A DNA stretch of 64,000 bases from CAXXOK01 sp963675365 (GCA_963675365.2 CAXXVA010000001.1:1054001-1118000), one strand, 5' to 3'. Counted from the stretch's first letter, positions 34,779 to 44,547 are shown. Made by a program: numbers and translations. The notes: a model not told the origin generated them from the letters alone.

Positions 34779-35441
34779 ATGACAAAGGATGAAAGGCTTC
34801 AATTGTTTGAAAAGCTGGAAACTGGCGCTGTAACGGATGCCATGGTTCAGCACGGCGTCGGTACCTGGATGGAGGGAATCTTCCCCACAGCGAAGGGCAT
34901 GCGCGTTTTTGGGCCTGCCGCAACAGTACAGTTTTCCATTGTCACGCCTCCCCGGCAAGTGCTGGATCAGTTCGATTTGATCGATCTTTGTTCTCCGGGC
35001 GACGTGCTGGTATGGAACGTTCCTTCCAAGGCCAATATCTGCGGCGAGAACATTATGCACTACCTTTCAAACCACCGACTCAACGGACTTGTAATTGACG
35101 GATATACGCGTGACGGCAGCGTAATTGAAAAAATGGGGGTTCCCCAGTTTACAAAGGGGCTTGCCATCGCGCCTGCTCCGCGCAACTGCCGTTCGACACC
35201 TGAAGATTTCAACGTTCCGGTGAGCTGCGGCGGTACGGTGATCGCGCCTGGCGATTACATTTTCGGAGACGACGACGGCGTTTTGGTGGTGCCTGAAAAA
35301 TATATCGACGTCATTCTCAAGCAGGCGGAGATGAATATGAGCTATGAAAAGCGCATGGAAGACGCGCTGAACAACAACGCCGATATTGAGACCCTGCATC
35401 AAGTGGCTGAAACAAAGGCTTTGTATCAGCCCGAAAAATGA
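34779..35441 (+). CDS. RraA-like protein, paralogue 2
   Basis: The 220-aa protein is clearly related to its upstream neighbour (same length, same GDxxxGDxDGVxVxP ending), but keeps the canonical VIDGYTRDG motif expected of an active HMG/CHA-type aldolase or decarboxylase. The two may form a heteromer, or work on successive intermediates. It has GGAGAG as RBS, 26 bases after paralogue 1, and 31 bases before the transketolase. Confidence 0.85.
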   Translation: MTKDERLQLFEKLETGAVTDAMVQHGVGTWMEGIFPTAKGMRVFGPAATVQFSIVTPPRQVLDQFDLIDLCSPGDVLVWNVPSKANICGENIMHYLSNHRLNGLVIDGYTRDGSVIEKMGVPQFTKGLAIAPAPRNCRSTPEDFNVPVSCGGTVIAPGDYIFGDDDGVLVVPEKYIDVILKQAEMNMSYEKRMEDALNNNADIETLHQVAETKALYQPEK

Positions 35442-35472
35442 CGGCTCAACTGAATGTATGGAGGTAATCTTA

Positions 35473-36285
35473 ATGGACAAGCCGGAGCTTCAGGGCATCT
35501 GTCGGCAAATTCGGCGGGACATTATCAATATGACTGCAGATGCCGCATCCGGACATCCCGGCGGGTCTCTGTCCTGTGTGGAGATCCTGGTGGCGCTGTA
35601 CTACGATATCATGCACATCAACCCCGAACGCCCGCAAATGCAGAGCCGGGACAGGTTCGTTTTGTCAAAGGGCCACGCTGCGCCCGCATTATATGCCGTT
35701 TTGGGTGAAAAAGGATACTTTGATAAACAGGAATTTAAGTCTTTTCGTCAGCTGCACAGCATATTGCAGGGCCATCCGGACTCGAAGAAATGCCCGGGAG
35801 TCGATGCTTCAACAGGCTCTTTAGGCCAAGGGCTTTCGATCGCCGTTGGTATGGCGCTGGGGGCAAAGGCTGCGCACAATCCCATCCATGTTTATGCGTT
35901 ATGCGGCGACGGCGAACTGCAGGAGGGCCTTGTATGGGAAGCGTCCATGGCAGCCGCACACTATCGTTTGGACAATCTCACAGTCATCGTCGATTATAAT
36001 AAGCTGCAGATTGACGGCGCCAATGATTCTGTGATGAGTCTGGGCGATCTCAAAGCAAAATTCGAAGCTTTCGGGTATCAAGTAACAGAAGCGGCGGACG
36101 GCCATGATATTTCGCAAATCCTGCGGGCGATTCATTATCCGCATTGGGACGGAAAGCCAAAACTCATCCTCGCGCACACCGTAAAGGGAAAAGGCGTGTC
36201 GTTTATGGAAAACCAGGTCGGCTGGCATGGCAAAGCGCCTAATGAACAACAGCGTACGCTTGCACTCAAGGAATTGGAGGGTTGA
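35473..36285 (+). CDS. Transketolase, N-terminal (TPP-binding) subunit
   Basis: The 270-aa protein is the first half of a split transketolase. TADAASGHPGGSLSCVEIL and RDRFVLSKGHAAPALYAVL match the N-terminal domain, and GDGELQEGLVWEASMAAAHYRL ends in the diphosphate/Mg site (GDG...N). With the next gene it would transfer two-carbon ketol groups between sugar phosphates. Split transketolases occur in catabolic operons such as the apulose-4-phosphate type, so a special substrate is possible. ATG at 35473 follows GGAGG. Confidence 0.92.
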   Translation: MDKPELQGICRQIRRDIINMTADAASGHPGGSLSCVEILVALYYDIMHINPERPQMQSRDRFVLSKGHAAPALYAVLGEKGYFDKQEFKSFRQLHSILQGHPDSKKCPGVDASTGSLGQGLSIAVGMALGAKAAHNPIHVYALCGDGELQEGLVWEASMAAAHYRLDNLTVIVDYNKLQIDGANDSVMSLGDLKAKFEAFGYQVTEAADGHDISQILRAIHYPHWDGKPKLILAHTVKGKGVSFMENQVGWHGKAPNEQQRTLALKELEG

Positions 36286-36287
36286 AC

Positions 36288-37235
36288 ATGAGCGAGAAAA
36301 TAGCAATCCGCGTCGCCTATGGGGAAGCCCTGCGGGAGCTTGGCGCGAAAAATGAAAAGGTCGTCGTGTTGGATTCGGATTTGGCCCACGCAACCATGAC
36401 GGCGACCTTTGAAAATCAATTTCCGGACCGGCATTTTAATATCGGTATTGCGGAGGCCAATATGGTGGATATCGCCGCGGGCATGTCAACCATGGGATTC
36501 ATCCCGTTTTGCTCAACGTTTTCAGTCTTTGCCGGGCGGTGCTTTGACCAGATCCGCAACGGCGTATGCTATTCACAGCTGAACGTTAAATTCGGGTTTA
36601 CGCATGCCGGCGTTACGCTGGGCGAGGACGGGGGAAGCCACCAGGCGATCGAAGACATCGCCCTGATGCGCGCGCTGCCCGGCATGACGGTCATCGTGCC
36701 CTGCGATGCCAACGAAACCAAGCGCGCGGTTGAAGCGGCCGCCAACTATGATCATCCCGTATACTTGCGCCTTGCCAGGCTGCCAACCACGGTGTTTGCG
36801 CAGAGCATGCCGTTTGAAATCGGAAAAGGGAACGTTATGAAGGACGGGAAGGACGCCGTGATCTTTACGTGCGGCATCATGGTGGAAGAATCTTTCGAAG
36901 CCGTAAAATTGCTGGAAAAGAAGGGAATTGACGTTGCGATCGTTAATATACATACGATAAAACCTCTTGATGATTCGCTTGTCAGAGACTATACGCGCAA
37001 ATGCGGCAATGTTTTCACTGTTGAAGAACATTCGGTTATTGGCGGCCTTGGTGATGCTGTGGCGGATGTTCTTACAGGATGTGAACTTCGTTCATTTTTC
37101 AAGATCGGCGTCAACGATCGGTTCGGACAATCGGGAAAACCACTGGACGTCATGCGTGAGTACGGCCTTACGGCACCTCAGATAGCGAAAACGATTGAAG
37201 ACGTATTGAGCAAGCGAATGCTTGATAAAGGATAA
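36288..37235 (+). CDS. Transketolase, C-terminal subunit
   Basis: The 315-aa protein completes the split transketolase. It shows the pyrimidine-binding region FGFTHAGVTLGEDGGSHQAIEDIALMR and the C-terminal domain with VFTVEEHSVIGGLGDAV. It starts two bases after the stop of the N-terminal subunit with GGAGGG overlapping that gene's end, so the two are translationally coupled. Confidence 0.92.
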   Translation: MSEKIAIRVAYGEALRELGAKNEKVVVLDSDLAHATMTATFENQFPDRHFNIGIAEANMVDIAAGMSTMGFIPFCSTFSVFAGRCFDQIRNGVCYSQLNVKFGFTHAGVTLGEDGGSHQAIEDIALMRALPGMTVIVPCDANETKRAVEAAANYDHPVYLRLARLPTTVFAQSMPFEIGKGNVMKDGKDAVIFTCGIMVEESFEAVKLLEKKGIDVAIVNIHTIKPLDDSLVRDYTRKCGNVFTVEEHSVIGGLGDAVADVLTGCELRSFFKIGVNDRFGQSGKPLDVMREYGLTAPQIAKTIEDVLSKRMLDKG

Positions 37236-37252
37236 CGAACGGAGGCCTACTC

Positions 37253-37957
37253 ATGAAAGCGGTTAAGCGTGTTCCGGTTGTTCAACAGGTCGTTGAAAGC
37301 CTAAAAAACTATATCATTACAGGCCACCTTGAGGTGGGCGAAAAGCTTCCCTCTGAAAAGGAGCTCTGTGAAACGCTTTCTGTGGGAAGGGGCACCCTGC
37401 GTGAGGCCATCCGGGCGCTTGAAGCAACGGGATATGTGGAAATCCGGCCCGGGAAAGGCGCTTTTATTGCCGGCAAGAACCATGAAGACATTAAAAATCT
37501 CTCCGTCTGGTTTGAAAAAAATGAAGTGGAAATCATCGATTTCCTGCGCGTTCGCCAAGCCATTGAGCCGCTTGCCGTAAAACTGGCGATACAGAATTCC
37601 CGTCCGGAAAATATCGAGGAATTGCAGCGGATTATGAAGCGGACGATTGAAGCGGCGGACGCTTTCGACGCGCCCATGCTGTCACTTTGCGACGAGCAGT
37701 TTCACGCCTATATCGTAAGCTGCAGCGGGAATAAGCTTCTGATCAGCATCTACAATCTGATGGCGCTGGCGCTTCGTGAATTCAGAAAAAAGACGTTCTT
37801 CGTCCCGTCCAACGTTAAAAACCTTGTGAAACCGCATCAGGAAATCCTGAACGCTTTTATAGAGCATATTCCCGAAAACGGCGAGCAGGCGATGCTGAAG
37901 CATTTGGATTTGATTATGAACGATCTGGAAAAAAGCAAAGCGATGCCCAACGAATAG
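37253..37957 (+). CDS. GntR/FadR-type transcriptional regulator
   Basis: The 234-aa protein has an N-terminal winged helix (GEKLPSEKELCETLSVGRGTLREAIRALEATGY) and a C-terminal FCD domain with CDEQFHAYIVSCSGNK and a late VKPHQEILNAFIEH containing metal-binding His. Genes of this type repress the operon they belong to and respond to a sugar acid or its breakdown product, which points to an acidic sugar as the substrate. RBS GGAGG; 17 bases after the transketolase. Confidence 0.88.
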   Translation: MKAVKRVPVVQQVVESLKNYIITGHLEVGEKLPSEKELCETLSVGRGTLREAIRALEATGYVEIRPGKGAFIAGKNHEDIKNLSVWFEKNEVEIIDFLRVRQAIEPLAVKLAIQNSRPENIEELQRIMKRTIEAADAFDAPMLSLCDEQFHAYIVSCSGNKLLISIYNLMALALREFRKKTFFVPSNVKNLVKPHQEILNAFIEHIPENGEQAMLKHLDLIMNDLEKSKAMPNE

Positions 37958-37978
37958 TATTTTGGAGGATATATCAAG

Positions 37979-38617
37979 ATGAAAATTGCCCTGATTAACG
38001 AAAACAGCCAAGCATCCAAGAATAAAATGATTGAAGCCTCGTTGCGCAAAATCGTCGAGCCGATGGGACATACCGTATGGAACTACGGCATGTACACCGC
38101 CGAGGATGATTGCCAGATTACCTATGTTAAGGCCGGCCTACTGGCCGCGATTCTCATCGGCGGCGGCGCTGCGGATTACATTGTCACGGGCTGCGGCACC
38201 GGCGAAGGCGCTATGCTGGCATGCAATGCGTTCCCCGAAATGCTGTGCGGGCATATCGTCGATCCTTCCGACGGTTTTATGTTCGCACAGATCAACGACG
38301 GCAACGCCATTGCGCTGCCGTTTGCAAAGGGCTTTGGCTGGGGCGCGGAAATCAACCTCGAAATGATCTTTGAAAAAACATTCGGCATGGGACACGGCAA
38401 CGGATACCCGCCCGAGCGTGTGGAACCCGAACAGCGGAACAAAAAGATCCTGGACCAGGTCAAACAGATTACCTGCAGGAAGATGACGGATATTCTCCAG
38501 GACATCGACCCGCAGTTCCTCCGGGAAACGATCAGCGGGGAAAGATTCCGGGAGTATTTCTTTGCGAATGCGCAAAATGAAGAAATTATCCAGATTATTC
38601 GCAAGGCGCTTGCATAA
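37979..38617 (+). CDS. RpiB/LacAB family sugar-phosphate isomerase
   Basis: The 212-aa protein matches the RpiB/LacA/LacB fold: MKIALINENSQASKNKMI, GGGAADYIVTGCGTGEGAMLACN with the catalytic Cys of the family, and FAQINDGNAIALPFAKGFGW. It has about 60 residues more at the C-terminus than ordinary ribose-5-phosphate isomerase B, as found in relatives that act on other pentose or tetrose phosphates. It closes the operon before a strong terminator. Confidence 0.88.
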   Translation: MKIALINENSQASKNKMIEASLRKIVEPMGHTVWNYGMYTAEDDCQITYVKAGLLAAILIGGGAADYIVTGCGTGEGAMLACNAFPEMLCGHIVDPSDGFMFAQINDGNAIALPFAKGFGWGAEINLEMIFEKTFGMGHGNGYPPERVEPEQRNKKILDQVKQITCRKMTDILQDIDPQFLRETISGERFREYFFANAQNEEIIQIIRKALA

Positions 38618-38650
38618 AATTAGCAGTTTTGAAGTATTAGAGACAAACGA

Positions 38651-38679
38651 AAAGGCCTGTACACCGTACAGGCCTTTTT
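38651..38679 (+). terminator. Bidirectional terminator after the sugar operon
   Basis: AAAGGCCTGTAC and GTACAGGCCTTT form a perfect 12-bp stem with a three-base loop, T residues on one side and A residues on the other. It would stop the plus-strand operon and also the minus-strand SEL1 gene. Confidence 0.85.
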
Positions 38680-38937
38680 AAATGGCTCTGCGGTTTGGGC
38701 TCTGCCCGTCAGTCATCGTCGGGGATTTCGCAAAGACTATGCTGCTCGCTCAACGCCGTATCGCCGCAAGCGCGCTGTGGTAGATATAGACAGCGTCCAG
38801 TTCCCACTTCGGCGTTACATTCAAAGAAACCCCTGCCGCGTTCCTGTAATCGCTTTTTTGGACATCCGGTTCGCCGTATCACCGCCATGCGCGCTGTTTG
38901 GCGTGATTCGCAAACTTCCGAAGCCGTTTCGCGCCGC
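38680..38937. other. Intergenic region with a possible gene remnant
   Basis: The minus strand keeps an open frame of about 42 codons (38750-38878) containing NVTPKWELDAVYIYHSALAA, but no start codon or ribosome binding site precedes it. It could be the decayed 3' end of a gene downstream of the SEL1 gene. Nothing else is seen. Confidence 0.3.
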
Positions 38938-40413
38938 TTACGGCTGCAGTCTTTTCAGCGCATCCTCCGCATCTCCGGAGCCCTGCTGCGCCGCCAAACT
39001 GTACCAAGCGATCGCCTGCTCAATATCCTTTTCTACCCCTTCGCCGTTTTCATACATCCAGGCAAGCAGGGTTTGGAAATATACGTTTCCCTGCTGCGCT
39101 GCTTTCTGATACCACGCGAAGGCCTGTTCGTAATCCTGCGCAACGCCCTCGCCGTTATAATACATCAGCCCAAGATTTCCCTGCCCCAGCACATACCCTT
39201 TGTCTGCGGCTTTGCGGAACCACTCCATCGCCTGCGTATAATCCTGCGCCACGCCGCCGTAACCGAACCGATACATCACGCCCATATAGAATTGGGCTGT
39301 CACATATCCTTGCTGCGCCGCTTTCTGAAACCATGCAAGGGCTTGTTCTTTGTTCATGTCTACGCCAAGCACACCGTTATAGATATATCCCAGGGCAAAC
39401 TGTGCAAACACGTACCCCTGGTCTGCGGCTTTGCGATACCACGCGATCGCCTGCGAAAAATCCTGCGGTACGCCATAGCCGTTGAAATACATATGGCCGA
39501 GATTACACTGTGCCCACGCCTCGCCCTGGTCCGCGGCTTTTCTCGTCAATTCCTCGGCCTTTTGAAAGACCTGTTCTACGTTCTCATCGAAATAATACAT
39601 GCGGGCAAGATACGGCTGCGCGACCGCATACTCCTGTTCCGCCGCTTTTTGGAACCACGCCGCCGCCTGATCCTGATCCTGCGCCACTCCCTCGCCATAC
39701 TTATACATATAGCCGATGGCATACTGCGCAAACACATTCCCCTGGTCTGCGGCTTTTTGATACAGCGCCATCGCCTGCGCGTAGTCCTGCTGCACCTCGA
39801 TGCCGTAATAATACGTATCGCCCTGTTCTTTGAGCGCTTCGGGATCACCGGCCTGCCCTTCATCCGGCGGCGATTGTTCATCAACCAGCGCCTCGGATTC
39901 TTCATTCGTCCCGTTATCGGGACTTGCTTCCGTTTCCGCTTCCATTGTCCCAAAGGGATTGCCCGGCTGCGCGTAATATCCGCGCAATTCGGCGATACCG
40001 TAGTACTCCGATGCCTCGTTGCTCGACCAGGTGCTTTGGTCGGAATCCGCGATCGCGTAGCGGCCCGGGGACAGGCGGATCTCGCCCACGTCGGCCACCC
40101 AGTAGGCGTTCTTCACATCGCCCTGCCCGTCCACGCCTTCCGCCTGGAACGGCCCCCATTGTTCCCCGTTTTCGGCAAACAGCGTGATGGTTCCCGGCAG
40201 CACGCCGCCATTGAAGTAGTGATAGGTCATGATGGACGTGACGACGCACTCCTGGTCGATTTCCAGCATGACGTAATAATCCTTGGCTTCGTTCTGCACG
40301 GAATTCGGATTGTTGTTCGTCCAGAGCACCTCGGTTGCTTCGCTTGCCTGTGCGGCAGGCAAGCCAAAAATCACTACAGCGGACAGTATTACATAAATAA
40401 ATAACTTTTTCAT
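38938..40413 (-). CDS. Secreted SEL1-repeat protein
   Basis: The 491-aa protein has a signal peptide (MKKLFIYVILSAVVIFGLPA), an N-terminal domain of about 140 residues with beta-rich text (FNGGVLPGTITLFAENG), an acidic linker and then about seven SEL1 repeats (36-residue units with G.MY..G.GV..D..QA..W..KAA.QG). Such repeats form a helical solenoid for protein binding. It should act at the cell surface. The RBS is AAAGGG. No enzymatic motif is visible. Confidence 0.88.
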   Translation of the reverse strand: MKKLFIYVILSAVVIFGLPAAQASEATEVLWTNNNPNSVQNEAKDYYVMLEIDQECVVTSIMTYHYFNGGVLPGTITLFAENGEQWGPFQAEGVDGQGDVKNAYWVADVGEIRLSPGRYAIADSDQSTWSSNEASEYYGIAELRGYYAQPGNPFGTMEAETEASPDNGTNEESEALVDEQSPPDEGQAGDPEALKEQGDTYYYGIEVQQDYAQAMALYQKAADQGNVFAQYAIGYMYKYGEGVAQDQDQAAAWFQKAAEQEYAVAQPYLARMYYFDENVEQVFQKAEELTRKAADQGEAWAQCNLGHMYFNGYGVPQDFSQAIAWYRKAADQGYVFAQFALGYIYNGVLGVDMNKEQALAWFQKAAQQGYVTAQFYMGVMYRFGYGGVAQDYTQAMEWFRKAADKGYVLGQGNLGLMYYNGEGVAQDYEQAFAWYQKAAQQGNVYFQTLLAWMYENGEGVEKDIEQAIAWYSLAAQQGSGDAEDALKRLQP

Positions 40414-40514
40414 GTGAAGGCCCTTTCTGTTGTCATCGGCACGAGATTACTATAAGCTTTGCACAACGCTTGCGCGTTGTCAAGGCGGTTTTTATGCTTT
40501 CGGTAGACTGAAAT

Positions 40515-42056
40515 TCAAGCCTTACGGCAGGTAAAGCTGTGAAAGATTGCGGGTTTACGACAATCCAGGCCGTTGCCGGTCGCATACATCCCAATATAAA
40601 CGCCGGTAAAGCCCCCGTTGACTTCGGTGGAAAGCAGCCTGGTACTGGCGGTTTCCAGCCAGCGGACGCCGTCTCCGACGGCGATTCCGAAGTGGTATTG
40701 TTCGCGGTCGGCTTTTACCATCAGGGTTACCGGCTGCTCTCCGTCAACCGGGTAGCCGCCGCTCTCGGTATGCATGTCTCCCACCGTACGCTTGAGTACA
40801 ATCGCCGGCTGACCGGCGCGCGAAGTCAGCACCCAGGCATAGTACGCCGTATCGCATTGCCGCAGCGCAATTCCCGCTTCCTCGTTGGAACCGTGCGCGC
40901 GGAATGAGACCCTGGTTTCGATCTGACAGTCGAAGTGCCGCTGCCGCTGCCCGATGAAGGCGCATTGATCATCCGACAGCGTACCGGCTTCGCCGTGCAG
41001 GGAAAGACCGCCGGATTCGGGTTTGCGCGAGACCTGCGCAGGGAAACAGCGTACGCTGTTCCAGCACAGGTTCAGCGTGTCCGCCGTGAACGTATCCGTA
41101 ACGGGCGCATCATCAAAGGGCGTGCCGGTCAATTGTGTGTTTTGGCAGTTCACATACTCCGCGGCTACCTTGCCGCCGACGACCCGCGGCCAGCCGTGAT
41201 CGTCCCAGGTTACGGGCAGCAGGGCGGTTTCCCGACCCAGATGATGGTGCTTATTCGTCGCGTGACGGTAACACAAAAATACCATCCAGGTCTCTCCGTG
41301 CTGCGTGGTGATCAAGTCCGCGTGTCCGGTCGCCAGCAGCGGCGCGGACGCAATATCGTCGCGCGCCGTAAGGATGGGATTGTGCGGGCAGGCTTCGTCA
41401 AACGGCCCCCAGGGATTGTCCGCGCGAAAGACCGTGACCATGTGCCCAAGCGCCGTTCCGCCTTCGGCACAGAGCAGATAATACTTGCCATGCATGAAAT
41501 ACAGATGCGGCGCTTCGGTAGCCGCGCCGCCGCTGCCCGCCGCGATGACGCGCGGCTTGGTCAGCAGCTTGCCCGACTTGATATCCATCACAGATTTCTG
41601 TATGACGGGGCGGGAATACCCCTCGCCGAATAAATTGCTTGTGAGGTAGACCGTGCCGTCGCCGGCAAAAAAGAGCGACGGATCGATCCCCGACTGTTCC
41701 ACAACTATGGGCATCGACCACGGCCCCCGCGGGTCGGCGGCGGACACAAAGAAATTCCGGTAGTTGCCGCCCTGGCCCTCCGCCAGCGTGCATACGACGT
41801 AAAACGTGCCCTCGTGCTCCCGTATCGTCGGGGCATACAGGCCGCCGCGCGTCTTCACTCCATGCAGCGAAAGCTGCTCCGGCCGGTGAATCGCATGGCC
41901 GATCTGCTCCCAGTGCACAAGATCCCGGCTGTGGAACACCGGGATGCCCGGAAGATATTCAAACGTGCTGGTCACCAGGTAATAGTCCTCACCAACCCGG
42001 CAAACGCTTGGATCGGGATACATGCCCGTTAAAACAGGATTCCGGTATTCCAGCAT
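40515..42056 (-). CDS. Glycoside hydrolase family 43 beta-xylosidase
   Basis: The 513-aa enzyme is a GH43 five-bladed propeller. The catalytic base Asp14 is in VLTGMYPDPSVCRVG, and LATGHADLITTQHGETW plus the EAPHLYFMHGKYYLL strand (catalytic Glu) fit GH43 beta-xylosidases of subfamily 11/12, which have a C-terminal beta-sandwich as here from about residue 320. No signal peptide is present, so it works in the cytoplasm on imported xylo-oligosaccharides. The ATG at 42056 follows AAAGGAG. It is divergent from the GH115 gene. Confidence 0.9.
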   Translation of the reverse strand: MLEYRNPVLTGMYPDPSVCRVGEDYYLVTSTFEYLPGIPVFHSRDLVHWEQIGHAIHRPEQLSLHGVKTRGGLYAPTIREHEGTFYVVCTLAEGQGGNYRNFFVSAADPRGPWSMPIVVEQSGIDPSLFFAGDGTVYLTSNLFGEGYSRPVIQKSVMDIKSGKLLTKPRVIAAGSGGAATEAPHLYFMHGKYYLLCAEGGTALGHMVTVFRADNPWGPFDEACPHNPILTARDDIASAPLLATGHADLITTQHGETWMVFLCYRHATNKHHHLGRETALLPVTWDDHGWPRVVGGKVAAEYVNCQNTQLTGTPFDDAPVTDTFTADTLNLCWNSVRCFPAQVSRKPESGGLSLHGEAGTLSDDQCAFIGQRQRHFDCQIETRVSFRAHGSNEEAGIALRQCDTAYYAWVLTSRAGQPAIVLKRTVGDMHTESGGYPVDGEQPVTLMVKADREQYHFGIAVGDGVRWLETASTRLLSTEVNGGFTGVYIGMYATGNGLDCRKPAIFHSFTCRKA

Positions 42057-42093
42057 ATGCCGTCTCCTTTCCGCAGGCAACACCGCGTGATAT

Positions 42094-42122
42094 ATTATCA
42101 TTTCTAATTAAATTATTGTAAA
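42094..42122 (-). promoter_or_regulatory. Promoter of the GH43 gene
   Basis: TTTACA (42117-42122) and GATAAT (42094-42099) on the minus strand are 17 bases apart, each one base from consensus. They lie about 40 bases before the GH43 start. Confidence 0.65.
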
Positions 42123-42241
42123 TCGGACCAAACCGAAAAACAATATGCAGAAATAATTGCTGATTTTATTTTCAATAGAATCTGCTATACTCCAGAAAGG
42201 ACTGCTTTTAGATTCGTTTTAGCCAAGGGAGGCCGCCGGGT

Positions 42242-44326
42242 ATGAATATGTTCAAATTGCGGTATGACACCGTGTTTCAACTCGAAACCACGCTGACCAT
42301 ACCGGTGAAAACAGCGCTTGACAACCTGCGGCGCGATATACGCAATACGCTGTCGCCGGCCGGTACGGGATCGCCCGGCACCATTCGTCTGCTTGCGGAT
42401 ACGTCGCTCGCGCCTGAAGCCTATGCGATTGCCGTTGACGAAGGCACGATCACAGTCAAAGCCGCGGACGATCTGGGGTTTATTTTCGCGCTGTACTATA
42501 TCAGCGAGCACTATCTGGGCGTCCATCCCCTATGGTTTTGGAACGACCAGGCCTTCCGCCGGGAGGACTTTCGGGCCGTACCGGCAGGGGTCGTCGAGTC
42601 CGCATCTTGCCGGGTTGCCTACCGCGGCTGGTTTTTAAACGACCATCAGCTGCTGGACGGCTGGACGGACGTATATGAAGACGAGGAATTCGTCTGGAAC
42701 CGCATTTATGAAACGGTGCTCCGGCTCGGCGGCAACCTGATGATCCCCAGCTCCCTTCGCGATCAGCAGCGGGCAACCGACCAGGCCGTGCAAAACGGGC
42801 TGTACATTACCCATACGCATAACATGCCGCTTGGCGCCGAAACTTTCGGTTTGGTCTGGCCCGATCTGCAGGCGTCCTACGACCTGTACCCGGACAAATT
42901 CCAGCAGCTGTGGCGGGAAGCGGTACAGCGCCAGAAGCACCTGAAGATTATATGGAACCTCGGCTACCGCGGCAACGGGGATGCGCCGTTCTGGGAACAC
43001 GACCCCGCTTACGACACACCGGAAAAACGCGGCGCGCTGATTGCCGGCATCATCCAAAAGCAGATGGAGATCGTGCGCGAATCTGTCAAGAATCCCGTTT
43101 TCTGCACCAACCTGTACGGAGAGATGACCGAGCTGTACCGCACAGGCTGCCTTCCGCTGCCCGAAGGCGTGATCAAAATATGGGGCGACAACGGCTACGG
43201 GCGCATGGTCTCCCGGCGGCAGGACGATGTGAATCCCCGCACAGACGCCATGCCCAAAAAAGGCTCGGGCAAAAACGGCGCGTACTATCACGCGGCGTTC
43301 CACGACCTGCAGGCGTCCAATCACCTCGCGATGAGCCCCAACAGCGCCGCGTTTATCGCACAGGAGCTCGAGTCCCTGTTTGAAAACGACGGCGCGGACC
43401 TGCTCGTCGTCAACAGCGGCAGCGTAAAGCCGCACCTGTATATTCTGGACCTGATCGCCAAGCTGTGGCGGGAAGGGCGCGTTAACGTGCAGGAGCACGC
43501 CACGCAATACGCGGGTCTGTATTACGGCGAGCAATCGGCAAAAATCGCGCGGCTGCTCACAAGCTTTGACGCGCTGACCCCGCAGTACGGCAGCCATCGG
43601 GACGAGCGCGGCGGCGAGCAATTGTACCATTATACGGCGCGGTACCTGATCCAGTCCTTCCTGGCCGGCAGAACCGGCCAGCCCGCCGGATTTTTAAAAT
43701 GGCTGACGGGCAGCGTTCCGCTGATCCGGCAAACGGAGCTGGTCCGCACCATCTGCGAAAACGCCATTGCGCTCAGCGACCGGTACAAAAAGGAGTGCGA
43801 GGACGTCCGGGATCTGCTCGCCGGCCGGGAACGCAGATTGTTTGACGATACGCTGTGGCTGCAGACCGTTATACACAATTCCGGCCTCCACGGCCTCTAT
43901 AACGTATGCAAAGCGATTGAGGAAAAAAACAGCGGCAACGGCGCGCGCGCCTTTGTGCACGCGCAAGATGCTTATATCGAATATATCCGCGGCTTGACCG
44001 CCATGCGTTCGGCCGAGCATGATCAGTGGAAGGGTTTTTACCGCAACGATTGCCTGACCAACATCTCGACCACCTGCTATACCGTGCACGGGCTGCGGAT
44101 GTGGCTGCGGATCGTAGACGAGGGCGAATACTTTACCGCCTGGGAGCAGGACTATCTGATGGATCCCCACGACCGCCGCATCGTATGCTGCTTTAACACC
44201 GATCGCGAAAAAACCGACGCGGAGCTTGCCAGAGGGATGAAACTTGAATACGACCGCCTGCATCAAGGCAGCAGATTTTCCAGATTATCCAATCGCCGCG
44301 AGCAGTTTGCCGATAAGCGCGGATAA
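42242..44326 (+). CDS. Glycoside hydrolase family 115 alpha-glucuronidase
   Basis: The 694-aa protein matches GH115, enzymes that remove glucuronic or 4-O-methyl-glucuronic acid from xylan or its oligomers. It shows DDLGFIFALYYISEHYLGVHPLWFW, YRGWFLNDHQLLDGWTD, THTHNMPLGAETFG, TNLYGEMTELYRTG, KIWGDNGYGRMVSRR and YYHAAFHDLQASNHLAM in family order. It has no signal peptide and is shorter than many secreted GH115 enzymes, suggesting intracellular action on imported glucuronylated oligomers. A GGGAGG RBS precedes the start and a strong terminator follows. Confidence 0.9.
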   Translation: MNMFKLRYDTVFQLETTLTIPVKTALDNLRRDIRNTLSPAGTGSPGTIRLLADTSLAPEAYAIAVDEGTITVKAADDLGFIFALYYISEHYLGVHPLWFWNDQAFRREDFRAVPAGVVESASCRVAYRGWFLNDHQLLDGWTDVYEDEEFVWNRIYETVLRLGGNLMIPSSLRDQQRATDQAVQNGLYITHTHNMPLGAETFGLVWPDLQASYDLYPDKFQQLWREAVQRQKHLKIIWNLGYRGNGDAPFWEHDPAYDTPEKRGALIAGIIQKQMEIVRESVKNPVFCTNLYGEMTELYRTGCLPLPEGVIKIWGDNGYGRMVSRRQDDVNPRTDAMPKKGSGKNGAYYHAAFHDLQASNHLAMSPNSAAFIAQELESLFENDGADLLVVNSGSVKPHLYILDLIAKLWREGRVNVQEHATQYAGLYYGEQSAKIARLLTSFDALTPQYGSHRDERGGEQLYHYTARYLIQSFLAGRTGQPAGFLKWLTGSVPLIRQTELVRTICENAIALSDRYKKECEDVRDLLAGRERRLFDDTLWLQTVIHNSGLHGLYNVCKAIEEKNSGNGARAFVHAQDAYIEYIRGLTAMRSAEHDQWKGFYRNDCLTNISTTCYTVHGLRMWLRIVDEGEYFTAWEQDYLMDPHDRRIVCCFNTDREKTDAELARGMKLEYDRLHQGSRFSRLSNRREQFADKRG

Positions 44327-44350
44327 AGCCTCCATCCCGCATACCGGCGA

Positions 44351-44383
44351 TACGGAGAAGCGTACACTTCTCCGTATTTTTTT
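44351..44383 (+). terminator. Terminator of the GH115 gene
   Basis: TACGGAGAAG and CTTCTCCGTA (loop of six) are followed by seven T residues at 44377-44383. It separates GH115 from the ABC importer operon. Confidence 0.88.
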
Positions 44384-44547
44384 GTGCTTTCCATATCTGG
44401 TTCTGTAGCTTCCCATATCTTACATATCTATATGGCACCGTTGCTAAAATATGCAGAAATTATGGACTATATCCATGCCGATATCTTTATGCTACGCTTT
44501 GAATACAAAAGGCTATGCTCTTTTATCGCAACTTTGGAGGATTGCCG

